Positions 17,382 through 25,975 of a stretch of DNA of 64,000 nt are shown here, piece by piece. The first letter of the stretch is position 1; each line of letters opens with the position of its first letter. The position numbers were made by a program, and so were the translations under genes. The notes beneath the pieces are model-generated. The model searched no databases, was not told the origin of the DNA, and was given only the letters and a program-made list of their open reading frames with translations. The DNA is from Marinomonas arctica. Its GTDB lineage: Bacteria > Pseudomonadota > Gammaproteobacteria > Pseudomonadales > Marinomonadaceae. The DNA lies in NCBI RefSeq assembly GCF_003259225.1, contig NZ_QHJF01000010.1, positions 124,001 to 188,000 on the forward strand. Reading direction: 5' to 3'.

Positions 17382-18389
17382 ATGCATTTTGATTTACCGA
17401 CTATTTGGGCCTTTGTCATCGGCTTTGGTTTGATGATGTACGTGTTCTTAGATGGCTTTGACTTAGGGATTGGCTTGCTGTTTCCTTTTATTAAAGACAA
17501 ACATGAACGAGATATTATGGTGAACTCGGTTGCCCCCGTCTGGGATGGCAACGAAACTTGGCTTGTATTGGGTGGCGCTGGCTTATTAGCCGCGTTTCCT
17601 ATGGCGTATTCGGTGATTTTGTCTGCCTTATATGGGCCGATTTTGCTGATGTTATTTGGTTTGATTTTGCGTGGCGTCGCCTTTGAGTTTCGCTTTAAAG
17701 CCACGGAGTCTCATCGTCCAATGTGGGACAAGCTATTCTTTGTTGGTTCTTTAATGGCCACCTTTGCTCAGGGTGTGGCAATGGGCGCTGTGATTCTTGG
17801 CTTTCAGGTAGAAAATGGCGAGTTCGCTGGTGGTGGACTTGATTGGTTGAGTCCATTTAGCCTGTTCACCGGCTTTAGTTTGCTGTTTGCTTATGGATTG
17901 CTCGGTGTAACCTGGTTGGTTATTAAAACAGAGCATGGTTTACAGAAAAAAATGCGCGCACTTATTAAGCCATTAACTCTGTTGCTTGCGGCTTGTATGT
18001 TTATCATCAGCATTTACACGCCAATGATTAACGAAAGCGTACGTGATTTATGGTTTAACTTGTCGAACATTATATATTTGGCACCTTTGCCGATTTTCAC
18101 GGCTACATTTGCTTTTTTGCTGATGGGGGCTGCGCATTCCAAAGAAGAATATCGCGCTTTCATTTGTACTTTATGCATGTTGTTTTTGGGGTATTTGGGG
18201 TTGTGTGTCAGCCTTTGGCCAAACATTATTCCACCGAGCATTACTATTTATCAGGCCGCGGCACCAACGTCTAGCCTTAAATTTACTTTAGTCGGCGTGG
18301 TGTTTATTTTGCCTGTCATCTTGATTTATACCTTTTGGTCTTATCGAGTGTTTCGTGGAAAAGTGGTAGATACCGACGGTTATCACTAG
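17382..18389 (+). CDS. cioB: bd-type (cyanide-insensitive) quinol oxidase subunit II
   Basis: Subunit II of the same oxidase, 335 residues with about eight transmembrane helices. The opening LPTIWAFVIGFGLMMYVFLDGFDLGIGLLFP and NSVAPVWDGNETWLVLGGAGLLAAFP are hallmark CydB/CioB segments. It starts 11 bp after cioA with GGAGACAG as RBS. CIO enzymes keep respiring at cyanide levels that block haem-copper oxidases, which fits the neighbouring nitrilase genes. Confidence 0.92.
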   Translation: MHFDLPTIWAFVIGFGLMMYVFLDGFDLGIGLLFPFIKDKHERDIMVNSVAPVWDGNETWLVLGGAGLLAAFPMAYSVILSALYGPILLMLFGLILRGVAFEFRFKATESHRPMWDKLFFVGSLMATFAQGVAMGAVILGFQVENGEFAGGGLDWLSPFSLFTGFSLLFAYGLLGVTWLVIKTEHGLQKKMRALIKPLTLLLAACMFIISIYTPMINESVRDLWFNLSNIIYLAPLPIFTATFAFLLMGAAHSKEEYRAFICTLCMLFLGYLGLCVSLWPNIIPPSITIYQAAAPTSSLKFTLVGVVFILPVILIYTFWSYRVFRGKVVDTDGYH

Positions 18390-18462
18390 AAAGCAGATAA
18401 CAAAAGGGCTGGTGTTTTACAGCGAGTCAGCCTTTTCTGAAATTAGTTTGGAGGACAGTACG

Positions 18463-18588
18463 ATGAAAAAAAGTCTTCATCAATTTAAATGGTTATTGAT
18501 TTTTTGGGCGCTTGGCGTTGGCTCACTTTTAGTGGTGGCGACGATTATACGCTTTGGTATGACTTTGGCTGGAATGGAAGCCAAATAA
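18463..18588 (+). CDS. DUF2474-type membrane micro-protein
   Basis: A 41-residue single-helix protein starting MKKSLHQFKWLLIFWALGVG and ending GMTLAGMEAK, preceded by GGAGGAC. Small DUF2474 proteins of this shape follow cioAB in many proteobacteria and, like CydX for cydAB, may stabilise the oxidase. It is 73 bp after cioB, and a strong terminator follows. It was too short for routine ORF calling. Confidence 0.8.
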   Translation: MKKSLHQFKWLLIFWALGVGSLLVVATIIRFGMTLAGMEAK

Positions 18589-18630
18589 AGGCTTAGGCTT
18601 CTTTGAAATAAAGCCTTTGGATTTTAGAAA

Positions 18631-18657
18631 GGGAGCGCTCAACTCGCTCCCTTTTTT
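18631..18657. terminator. Strong bidirectional terminator
   Basis: GGGAGCG (18631-18637) and CGCTCCC (18645-18651) form a perfect stem with a seven-base loop, followed by six T, and with A's on the other side. It ends the cio operon and the convergent MocR gene. Confidence 0.9.
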
Positions 18658-20056
18658 AAGACATGACTCTGGCTAAGTGCGCAGGCTGGTTGAGTAGCTC
18701 GGATAAAATGGTCATTTGTTCTTGGCAATGTTGTCTTGAGGATGGACCTCCAAAGCAAATTCTTAACGCTAGTGGTGGGTTGTTGTCTGTGGCAAATGCC
18801 GCGCCAGAAACCGCATTAACCCCTAATGAACGAAGCTTTGTAGCCAAATCTGATGGGTTCCAACCTAGGTGTTTAGGCAGTTTTATCCAAAAATGAAAGG
18901 CGTTTTCTTCCATCGATACGCTGTGTGTTTTTAACGTCTCTTTGATCATCACTTGACGAGCATTGGCTTCTCTTTTTATTGCTTGGATCATGTGATCTAA
19001 CGTTCCTTCGTTTATCCATCGACAGACAATGACATGCATAATCGGGTTTTCCATTACATTCAAGGAGCGTAACGCGCCGGCTGTGTATTCGGCCTTACGA
19101 TGCGTTGGGCACAATATAAAGCCGGTTCGCATTCCGGGACCAAAGCACTTAGATAAGCCATTGATATAATATGTTAATTCTGGTGCAAGCGTCGCAAAGG
19201 TAGGAGCCGAATCATGGCTGATTAAACCATAAGCATCGTCTTCGATTATTGGAATGCTAAAGCGTAAAGCGACGTCTGCTAACGCTTCTCGGCGACTTTT
19301 TGAAATGCTGGTCGAGGTTGGATTTTGCATGGTTGGGTTGATATACAGCGCGGCGACATCGTGGGTTTTGCAAGCGTCTTCAAAGGCATTTACCAATGGT
19401 CCATCATTGTCTCTTTCCAAGGAAAATAGAGTTTTGCCAAGTTGAGCCGCGATGGTCTTAATGCCTGGATAAGTAAGGCTATCGACACAAATAATTTGCT
19501 GATTACTGCATAACTGAGTGACCAAAGCGACTAAACCACTGTGGATGCCAGGGCAAGAAACCACTCGATCTAAGGTCGCATTTATCACGCGTCGTTTTAT
19601 TAATCCTAAAAAGCATTGTTTGGTTTCTGGGCTACCACCAAAATCTTGGTAACGAATACTGCTTAATAAGCCTGCCGAGGCAATGCTGCTTAACGCGCCG
19701 TCTTTAATCTCTTCAATTAGGGTAGGAATAGCTGGTTCAATGGCCATATTCATGGTCATCTCATAAGGCGCTAGGCTGGGTTTTATTGCAGGAACTTTGC
19801 CTTTGACAAAACTGCCAGAGCCTGTGGTAGTGTCGATGAGTCCACGCTTTTTCGCTTCGCTATAGGCGCGAGAAGCGGTTGAGTAATTAATCCCTAAGGC
19901 TTCAGCAAGATCGCGCATAGGTGGCAGCTTATCTTGTGGTTGCAGTTTTCCTGATTCGATGTTTTCGTTAATCAGTTCGGCAATGCGTTTGTAGGCAGGG
20001 TATTTGCCTTTGTTATCGAGTTCTTTTTTCCAAGTGGCCAGAAGTGATGTCGACAT
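18656..20056 (-). CDS. MocR-type regulator next to nitrilase
   Basis: The 466-residue protein has an N-terminal GntR helix-turn-helix (LPPMRDLAEALGINYSTASRAYSEAKKRGLI) and an aminotransferase-like domain with PLP lysine in INGLSKCFGPGMRTGFI. It is divergent from the nitrilase at 20140 across 83 bp containing an inverted repeat, so it probably controls that gene. It is only distantly similar to the MocR protein at 14419. Confidence 0.9.
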   Translation of the reverse strand: MSTSLLATWKKELDNKGKYPAYKRIAELINENIESGKLQPQDKLPPMRDLAEALGINYSTASRAYSEAKKRGLIDTTTGSGSFVKGKVPAIKPSLAPYEMTMNMAIEPAIPTLIEEIKDGALSSIASAGLLSSIRYQDFGGSPETKQCFLGLIKRRVINATLDRVVSCPGIHSGLVALVTQLCSNQQIICVDSLTYPGIKTIAAQLGKTLFSLERDNDGPLVNAFEDACKTHDVAALYINPTMQNPTSTSISKSRREALADVALRFSIPIIEDDAYGLISHDSAPTFATLAPELTYYINGLSKCFGPGMRTGFILCPTHRKAEYTAGALRSLNVMENPIMHVIVCRWINEGTLDHMIQAIKREANARQVMIKETLKTHSVSMEENAFHFWIKLPKHLGWNPSDLATKLRSLGVNAVSGAAFATDNNPPLALRICFGGPSSRQHCQEQMTILSELLNQPAHLARVMS

Positions 20057-20117
20057 AGTTGGTTCTTTAAGGTGAATGAATTGATTGGATTTTATTATGC
20101 AATCAATCTGCCAACTA
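20056..20117. promoter_or_regulatory. Nested inverted repeats, mocR/nitrilase promoter
   Basis: ATTGATTG (20080-20087) and CAATCAAT (20100-20107) form a perfect 8-bp inverted repeat with a 12-base centre. It is nested inside TAGTTGG (20056-20062) and CCAACTA (20111-20117). This is a likely operator for the divergent MocR regulator. Confidence 0.45.
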
Positions 20118-20139
20118 ACTTTATACCAAGGAGTAATAT

Positions 20140-21063
20140 ATGACTGCGTTTACCATTTCCGCATTACAAATTGGCTCTCATCCTGAGGGCAAAGCTCGTA
20201 CTTTAGAGCATATCTTATCGTTTGAAGAGCAAATTATTGCCTCTCAATCCAAGCTGGTGGTGATGCCGGAAGCCTTGCTCGGTGGTTATCCTAAAGGAGA
20301 AACCTTTGGTACTTACCTAGGTTATCGAATCGATGAAGGCCGTGAGACATTTGCCGCTTATTTCGATAACGCCGTGACTGTACCAGGCGAAGAAACCGAT
20401 GCTTTGGCTGGGTTATCTGCAAGAACCAAAGCCGTCATTGTCATTGGTGTGATTGAACGCAGTGGCAGCACACTTTATTGTACGTCTTTGTACTTTACGC
20501 CAGAGAAAGGCCTAGAAGCGAAACACCGTAAACTCATGCCCACCGGAACGGAGCGTCTTATTTGGGGGCAGGGCGATGGTTCGACCTTACCTGTGGTAGA
20601 AAGCCATGCAGGGCGATTGGGGGGAGCTATCTGTTGGGAAAACCATATGCCGTTATTGCGTGCTGCCATGTATGCCAAAGGCGTGGATATTTGGTGCGCG
20701 CCAACGGTTGATGAGCGAGATATTTGGCAAAGTTCCATGCGCCATATTGGTCACGAAGGTCGTTGTTTTGTGGTGAGTGCGTGTCAGATTCAGCCTTCGC
20801 CAGAAGTACTTGGTATTGATGTTCCTCATTGGGATAATCAACGCCGTCTAATTCGCGGTGGCAGTATTATTGTCGATCCTATGGGCAATGTTCTCGCTGG
20901 CCCATTGCAAGATAAAGAAGGTTTGCTTAGCGCGTTGATTGATCTTGCGGATATTTCTAAAGCTCGTTATGACTTAGATGTATGTGGTCATTATTCGCGC
21001 CCAGACATTTTTGAACTTACGGTGGACGAGCGCCCAAAGTCCGGTGTGGTGTTTCAAAAATAG
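20140..21063 (+). CDS. Nitrilase (aliphatic/cyanoalanine-like)
   Basis: A cytoplasmic carbon-nitrogen hydrolase that converts nitriles to acids and ammonia. The catalytic triad is visible as E44 ([12 protein letters not shown]), K131 ([20 protein letters not shown]) and C165 ([12 protein letters not shown]). The 307 residues fit true nitrilases; the GYPKG and [11 protein letters not shown] features resemble NIT4/NitA-type enzymes more than amidases. AAGGAG precedes the ATG. It is monocistronic, with its own terminator and divergent MocR regulator. The substrate is not determinable by eye; short aliphatic or beta-cyano nitriles are plausible. Confidence 0.88.
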   Translation: MTAFTISALQIGSHPEGKARTLEHILSFEEQIIASQSKLVVMPEALLGGYPKGETFGTYLGYRIDEGRETFAAYFDNAVTVPGEETDALAGLSARTKAVIVIGVIERSGSTLYCTSLYFTPEKGLEAKHRKLMPTGTERLIWGQGDGSTLPVVESHAGRLGGAICWENHMPLLRAAMYAKGVDIWCAPTVDERDIWQSSMRHIGHEGRCFVVSACQIQPSPEVLGIDVPHWDNQRRLIRGGSIIVDPMGNVLAGPLQDKEGLLSALIDLADISKARYDLDVCGHYSRPDIFELTVDERPKSGVVFQK

Positions 21064-21086
21064 TTTAATCAACAATAGCGCATTCC

Positions 21087-21114
21087 AAGGCAGGTACTGT
21101 GAATCTGCCTTTTT
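21087..21114 (+). terminator. Terminator after nitrilase
   Basis: AAGGCAG (21087-21093) and CTGCCTT (21105-21111) form a stem followed by T's. Confidence 0.75.
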
Positions 21115-21368
21115 CATTTCTCTTCCTGATTTTTCCACATTTTTCTAATCTTTTCCCTCTCCGTTTATGGATTGAGCGTTGTTTTATGTTCATTTTTTGC
21201 ACTCAATTGGTGACTGTTTGAGCATTATGAAACTTTATAGTGCGAAGCAGAAGTTAAGTTAGATCTAGGTTAAAACCTGTTTTATCGATTTTTTAAAAAT
21301 TTTCTCGTGAATTTTTTCAATCATGTTTTGCTTTATCGCACATTGATTGCTTTTTTTCTTGCGATCAT

Positions 21369-21384
21369 TGGCACTCCGGTTGCA
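21369..21384 (+). promoter_or_regulatory. Sigma-54 (RpoN) promoter of the nit operon
   Basis: TGGCACTCCGGTTGCA matches the -24/-12 consensus TGGCACG-N4-TTGCW at every fixed position except the seventh. Transcription would start near 21395, about 50 bp before nitB. The rest of the 21115-21445 spacer is AT-rich, and activator sites should lie there, but I could not define one. No sigma-54 activator gene (nitA) is in the window. Confidence 0.8.
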
Positions 21385-21445
21385 ATACTCAAGTTGAAAT
21401 TGAACACATCGGTTTTTTACACAACAACTTGATTGGAGAGAAAAC

Positions 21446-21928
21446 ATGCCAGAAGTAACACACACACTAAACAAAGATGGTGATTTCCTAGTGGATTACG
21501 AAGAAAAAGTCTTTGAAGACGTGAAAGCGGAAGCGGGTGAGAAAGCCTTAGTGACTTTTCACACTGTTGCATTTGAAGGTTCCATTGGCTTTGTGAACAT
21601 GCTGCAAGCCACCCGTCTACTTCGTAAAGGCTACGAAACCAGCATTCTACTTTACGGCCCAGGGGTGAACTTGGGTGTACAACGTGGTTTTCCTACTTTG
21701 GGGGACGAAGCGTTTCCAGGCCACATGAACTTCAACAATCAGTTGAAAAAATTTATGGCAGAAGGCGGGAAAGTTTACGCATGTCGTTTTGCTCTTCAAG
21801 CGCTTTATGGCCACGGCGAACGCTCTTTGATTGAAGGGATTAGACCGATTAATCCATTGGATGTATTGGATCTTAAACTTCTGCATCGTCGTGACAATGC
21901 GTTGATCATTGATACCTGGACAATGTAA
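21446..21928 (+). CDS. nitB: MSMEG_0572/Sll0783 family protein (Nit1C gene B)
   Basis: This 160-residue protein is the first gene of the Nit1C cluster described in Mycobacterium, Synechocystis and cyanide-degrading Pseudomonas. The family's reaction is unknown; Synechocystis Sll0783 is linked to nitrogen starvation and polyhydroxybutyrate. Visible segments are [32 protein letters not shown] and [14 protein letters not shown], which give a DsrE-like alternation of strands and helices. GGAG precedes the ATG; nitC follows after 14 bp. Confidence 0.85.
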   Translation: MPEVTHTLNKDGDFLVDYEEKVFEDVKAEAGEKALVTFHTVAFEGSIGFVNMLQATRLLRKGYETSILLYGPGVNLGVQRGFPTLGDEAFPGHMNFNNQLKKFMAEGGKVYACRFALQALYGHGERSLIEGIRPINPLDVLDLKLLHRRDNALIIDTWTM

Positions 21929-21942
21929 TAGGAGCCGCGGCG

Positions 21943-22983
21943 ATGAGTGATTACCCAATCGTTCGCGCCGCGGCCGTCCAAATTTCTCCTGATTTGGAGA
22001 GTTTGGCCGGTACGCTGCGCAAAGTACTGAATATGATTGATGAAGCGGCTGAGAGCGGGGTAGAGCTCATCGTTTTTCCTGAAACCTTCATGCCTTATTA
22101 CCCTTATTTTTCGTTTGTGCTACCACCCGTTAGCCAAGGCCCTGAGCATCTGCGTTTGTATCAAGAAGCCGTTGTAGTGCCGAGTGCGACAACCGAAGCC
22201 ATTGGTCACAAAGCCAAAGAGCGTCAAATGGTAGTCGTAGTCGGTGTGAATGAGCGCGATAACGGCAGCTTATACAACACCCAATTGGTGTTCGATAAAA
22301 CCGGCGAGCTGATTCTTAAGCGTCGCAAAATTACACCGACTTATCATGAGCGCATGATTTGGGGTCAAGGTGACGCTTCTGGTTTAAAAGTGGTTGATTC
22401 CGCAGTGGGGCGAATCGGTGCCTTAGCTTGTTGGGAGCATTACAACCCATTGGCTCGTTATTCGTTAATGGCGCAACACGAGCAAATTCATTGCGCGCAA
22501 TTTCCGGGATCGTTAGTGGGGCCGATCTTTGGCGAGCAAATGGACGTTACTATTCGTCATCATGCTTTAGAGTCTGGTTGTTTCGTGATTAATTCCACCG
22601 GCTGGCTCACAGAGGCACAAATTCAAAGCATCACTCCAGATCCAGCCATGCAAAAAGCCCTAAGAGATGGTTGTAATACCGCGATCATTTCGCCAGAAGG
22701 CAAACATCTTGTTCCACCTATGACTCAAGGTGAAGGTTTTATCTACGCAGATTTGGATTTCCGTTTGATCGATAAGCGTAAGCGTATGATGGATTCTGTT
22801 GGACATTACGCACGCCCTGAGCTTTTGAGCTTACATATGAATGCTCAAGTATCCCGGTACGTTGCAGGCTTGCCTGAGTCTGTGCCGGACACTTTTCGTA
22901 CCTCAGTGTTACCAGAATCATTCAATGGAGGAGAGTCACATGACGACACAACTCAAAATGAAAGCATCTCAATTCCTAACTGA
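21943..22983 (+). CDS. nitC: Nit1C nitrilase (NitC)
   Basis: The 346-residue nitrilase has E47 (VFPETFMPYYPYF), K129 (RRKITPTYHERMIWGQGDAS) and C163 (LACWEHYNPLARYS) as catalytic triad. Position between nitB and the radical SAM gene identifies the Nit1C enzyme. Its Pseudomonas counterpart is required for growth on cyanide as nitrogen source, by my recollection of that literature. Its end overlaps the start of nitD by 44 bp. It differs clearly from the other two nitrilases of this window. Confidence 0.9.
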   Translation: MSDYPIVRAAAVQISPDLESLAGTLRKVLNMIDEAAESGVELIVFPETFMPYYPYFSFVLPPVSQGPEHLRLYQEAVVVPSATTEAIGHKAKERQMVVVVGVNERDNGSLYNTQLVFDKTGELILKRRKITPTYHERMIWGQGDASGLKVVDSAVGRIGALACWEHYNPLARYSLMAQHEQIHCAQFPGSLVGPIFGEQMDVTIRHHALESGCFVINSTGWLTEAQIQSITPDPAMQKALRDGCNTAIISPEGKHLVPPMTQGEGFIYADLDFRLIDKRKRMMDSVGHYARPELLSLHMNAQVSRYVAGLPESVPDTFRTSVLPESFNGGESHDDTTQNESISIPN

Positions 22984-24094
22984 GTTACAAACCAAAGGCT
23001 TGCGTCTGACCTCGTTGGATCAGGAGCACGTTAGCCGCCGTGGTGGTGCGGGTCCATCCGATCATCAAGCGATCACAGTGGATGGCACGACGTTAATGGT
23101 GCCGATTTATACCCAAACGGCATGGGCATCACCATTTACCGTGTCTGATGAAAATATGGGCAAGGTAACCGATACAACGCAAAATAAGCCAGTCTCTCAA
23201 TTGTTATCGAACAGTATTCCGCTGGCCGATGTGACTTTTGCCAAAGACCCTGAGTTTTACAAATTATCCACTGCTGATGGCATTCCCTATTCACATATTG
23301 CCACCTTGCACAGCACCGATGTGCTCGCCACTACGGTATTACAAACGTGCATTCGTTACGAAAGCCGCCGTAAAGCGTGTCAGTTTTGTTCCATTGGTCA
23401 ATCGTTGCGGGCAGGGCGCACCATTGCTCACAAAACTCCGGAACAATTAGCCGAAGTGGCAAAAGCCGCAGTGGAATTGGACGGCATCAAGCATATTGTC
23501 ATGACCACAGGCACGCCCGCTGGTGCTGATCGCGGGGCGAAAGTCATGTGTGAAAGCGCTAAAGGCATTAAAGCTGTAATTGATGTGCCCATTCAAGGTC
23601 AGTGCGAGCCACCAAAAGATCCGATTTGGTATCAGCGTATGAAAGACGCGGGCATTGATTCCTTCGGCATGCATTTAGAAGTGATTACGCCCGAGTTACG
23701 CAAAACCATCACACCGGGTAAATCGGAAGTGTCTTTGGAAGAGTATTTCCAAGCGTTTGAAGACGCCGTCGCCGTGTTTGGGCGAGGGCAAGTGAGCACT
23801 TATATTTTGGCAGGCCTTGGTGACACGGAAGAAACCATCATCGACACCTGTCGCAAGTTGGTTGCTATGGGCGTTTATCCCTTTGTGGTGCCTTTTGTGC
23901 CAATTTCCGGTACGCCGTTAGAAGATCGTCCTGCGCCAACGGCGTCGTTTATGGAAGCAGTATTGCGTCCTTTGGCGCAAGAATTAGTGAACCTCGATAT
24001 GACTTCTGACAAGGTGAAAGCTGGTTGCGCACGCTGTGGTGCTTGCTCGTCTCTTTCTCGATTTGAAAAGGAGGCTGCCGATGTCTCAGCCTAA
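22940..24094 (+). CDS. nitD: Radical SAM enzyme, MSMEG_0568 family
   Basis: A 384-residue radical SAM protein. The cluster-binding cysteines read C-x9-C-x2-C (CIRYESRRKACQFC), an Elp3-like spacing rather than the usual Cx3Cx2C. GTPAGAD and ISGTPLED segments of the SAM barrel follow. The C-terminus carries a second Cys group, C-x2-C-x2-C (CARCGAC). GGAGGAG lies before the ATG at 22940, which overlaps nitC; the frame is open back to 22841. The reaction is unknown; the family is diagnostic for Nit1C clusters. Confidence 0.88.
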   Translation: MTTQLKMKASQFLTELQTKGLRLTSLDQEHVSRRGGAGPSDHQAITVDGTTLMVPIYTQTAWASPFTVSDENMGKVTDTTQNKPVSQLLSNSIPLADVTFAKDPEFYKLSTADGIPYSHIATLHSTDVLATTVLQTCIRYESRRKACQFCSIGQSLRAGRTIAHKTPEQLAEVAKAAVELDGIKHIVMTTGTPAGADRGAKVMCESAKGIKAVIDVPIQGQCEPPKDPIWYQRMKDAGIDSFGMHLEVITPELRKTITPGKSEVSLEEYFQAFEDAVAVFGRGQVSTYILAGLGDTEETIIDTCRKLVAMGVYPFVVPFVPISGTPLEDRPAPTASFMEAVLRPLAQELVNLDMTSDKVKAGCARCGACSSLSRFEKEAADVSA

Positions 24095-24713
24095 ACAAGG
24101 TCGTGTATTCCAAGTGAAATGGGCGACCAATGCCTGGGAAATTGAACAAGCCAATCGCATTCGCCGCGAAGTATTTTGCGAAGAGCAGGGACTGTTCCAA
24201 GAGCATGATCGAGACGATATTGATCTGATCGCGCAGCCATTGATTGTCACCACGTCAATCTTAGGGATGCCAGAAGAAGTGGTGGGCACAGTGCGGATTC
24301 ATCAACCTGAGCCGGGGTTCTGGTGGGGGTCGCGTTTGGCGGTAAAAAAAGCCTTTCGTCGCCAAGGTGTGTTGGGCGCGAGTTTGATTCGCCTTGCTGT
24401 GTCCAGCGCCAATACCTTAGGTTGTCATACCTTTTTAGCCACGGTGCAAGAGCAGAACGAAGTGCTGTTTAAGCGGCTGCATTGGGCAACGACAGGGTAT
24501 CAAGATATTCATGGCATGAAGCACGCCAAAATGCAGGCCGATCTTGAGCATTATCCACCATTGAGCCAGCCATCCTTGGGTTTTTGGGTCTCTGGTCGTC
24601 CAGTTAAAGACACAGAAGTTAGCCCGTATTTATTGGGCCTAGAACCCAATCTAATCAAATCCGATTTAGCGCACGGTGTTGGGGAGGCGTCCTATGCTTC
24701 AACAACTCATTGA
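24081..24713 (+). CDS. nitE: GNAT acyltransferase, MSMEG_0567 family
   Basis: A 210-residue GNAT-fold protein. The acyl-CoA loop is RLAVKKAFRRQGVLGASLIRLA, preceded by VVGTVRIHQPEPGFWWGS. The start of the protein (QANRIRREVFCEEQGLF) is typical of autoinducer-synthase-like GNATs. AAAAGGAGG precedes the ATG at 24081, inside the end of nitD (14-bp overlap). The acceptor is unknown; it is the nitE position of Nit1C. Confidence 0.85.
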   Translation: MSQPKQGRVFQVKWATNAWEIEQANRIRREVFCEEQGLFQEHDRDDIDLIAQPLIVTTSILGMPEEVVGTVRIHQPEPGFWWGSRLAVKKAFRRQGVLGASLIRLAVSSANTLGCHTFLATVQEQNEVLFKRLHWATTGYQDIHGMKHAKMQADLEHYPPLSQPSLGFWVSGRPVKDTEVSPYLLGLEPNLIKSDLAHGVGEASYASTTH

Positions 24714-25686
24714 AATCGTTCGCAACTATCCCGGTGTGACATCAAAGGTGGCGTTGGCGCCGGTTATCTCTTCATTTGAAAAACGTAATGAGTCGGGTTT
24801 TTCAAATGGCGATGATACGGCGGTGCTGAAAAGCGCCAACGGCTATGACTTGTTTGCGATAGAGGGCTTTCTGCCTGATTTTGTCGCACAGGATCCTTGG
24901 TTTGCTGGTTGGTGTGGCGTTATGGTCAACGTCAGTGATATTGCCGCCATGGGCGGTCGAGCAAAAGCGGTGGTGAATGCCTTGTGGAGCGCGCAGGACG
25001 AAGTCAGTGCGCAAATTTTTGCTGGTATGAACGCCGCATCTACGACTTATGGCGTGCCTGTTGTGGGTGGTCATACCAGCCATAACAGCAAAACCACACA
25101 GTTAGCTGTTTCGATTTTGGGGCATGCCAATCAAGTGTTAACCAGTTTCGATGCCAACACAGGGGATGCCATTGTGGTTGCCATGGATCAAAGAGGGGCT
25201 TTTCGCGCGCCGTATCTTAATTGGAATGCTACGACGAACGCCCCCGCTGAACGCTTGCGAGACGACCTTGAATTACTGCCGCTATTGGCTGAAAAAGGCT
25301 GGATAACAGGCTGTAAAGACATCAGTCAAGCTGGGTTGTTGGGCACCTTAGCCATGTTTATGGATTGCTCGCAAAAAGGCGCAGATGTGTTTTTAAGGCA
25401 GATTCCAAAACCCGATCAAGTGAGTTGGTCAGACTGGCTATGTGCCTTTCCCAGCTTTGGTTTTGTCATGACTTGCCCAGTTGACAAGGTGGATGACGTG
25501 GTGGCGCTTTTTCAAAGCCGAGACATTCATGCCGCCGCGATGGGTCATGTGACAGAACGACCTTCCATTGAGGTGATAGACGAAGGTCAAAACGTCACCT
25601 TTTGGGACTTTGAACAAGCGGCCTTTTTGGGCTTTCGACAAGATAAGCAAGATTCGCGTGAAGAAGAGAGGGTGTTATGCCTGTAG
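24694..25686 (+). CDS. nitF: AIR synthase-related protein, Sll0787 family
   Basis: A 330-residue PurM-like ATP-dependent enzyme. It shows NGDDTAVLKS near residue 38, MVNVSDIAAMGGRAKAVVNALW, the GHTSHN loop and GCKDISQAGLLGTLAMF, corresponding to the ATP-binding fold of AIR synthase and SelD/ThiL. GGGAGG precedes the ATG at 24694, overlapping nitE by 20 bp; an ATG at 24676 is possible. It presumably phosphorylates or activates a small amide or acid in the pathway; the substrate is unknown. Confidence 0.85.
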   Translation: MLQQLIEIVRNYPGVTSKVALAPVISSFEKRNESGFSNGDDTAVLKSANGYDLFAIEGFLPDFVAQDPWFAGWCGVMVNVSDIAAMGGRAKAVVNALWSAQDEVSAQIFAGMNAASTTYGVPVVGGHTSHNSKTTQLAVSILGHANQVLTSFDANTGDAIVVAMDQRGAFRAPYLNWNATTNAPAERLRDDLELLPLLAEKGWITGCKDISQAGLLGTLAMFMDCSQKGADVFLRQIPKPDQVSWSDWLCAFPSFGFVMTCPVDKVDDVVALFQSRDIHAAAMGHVTERPSIEVIDEGQNVTFWDFEQAAFLGFRQDKQDSREEERVLCL

Positions 25687-25964
25687 TGCAATTTGAAGTG
25701 GTTTGGCCGGATGGCAAAACCGAAGCCTGTTACTCCCCATCCAGTGTCATTAAAGAGCACTTTAGTGCGGGAAAGGATTACCCATTAAGCGAATTTTTGA
25801 CGACCAGTGAAACGGCGCTTAACGCGGCGAGCAATCGTGTTCGTGAGCGCTTTGGCTATGCCTGTTCTAGCGCCATGGATCAACTGAGTGTCATTAAGAC
25901 ACGCTGCGCCAGCTATCAAACAACACCGAATGCATCTGTGAAAGTCACACGATTTATCGATTAG
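25677..25964 (+). CDS. nitG: MSMEG_0570 family small protein
   Basis: A 95-residue protein with the opening MPVVQFEVVWPDGKTEACYSPSSVI and the AASNRVRERFGYACSSAMDQL segment that marks this Nit1C-specific family. It overlaps nitF by 10 bp and is followed after 11 bp by the flavoprotein. No domain or reaction is recognised; its conserved Cys in YACSSA and size suggest an accessory or carrier protein. Confidence 0.82.
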   Translation: MPVVQFEVVWPDGKTEACYSPSSVIKEHFSAGKDYPLSEFLTTSETALNAASNRVRERFGYACSSAMDQLSVIKTRCASYQTTPNASVKVTRFID

Positions 25965-25975
25965 AGGAAACCATT

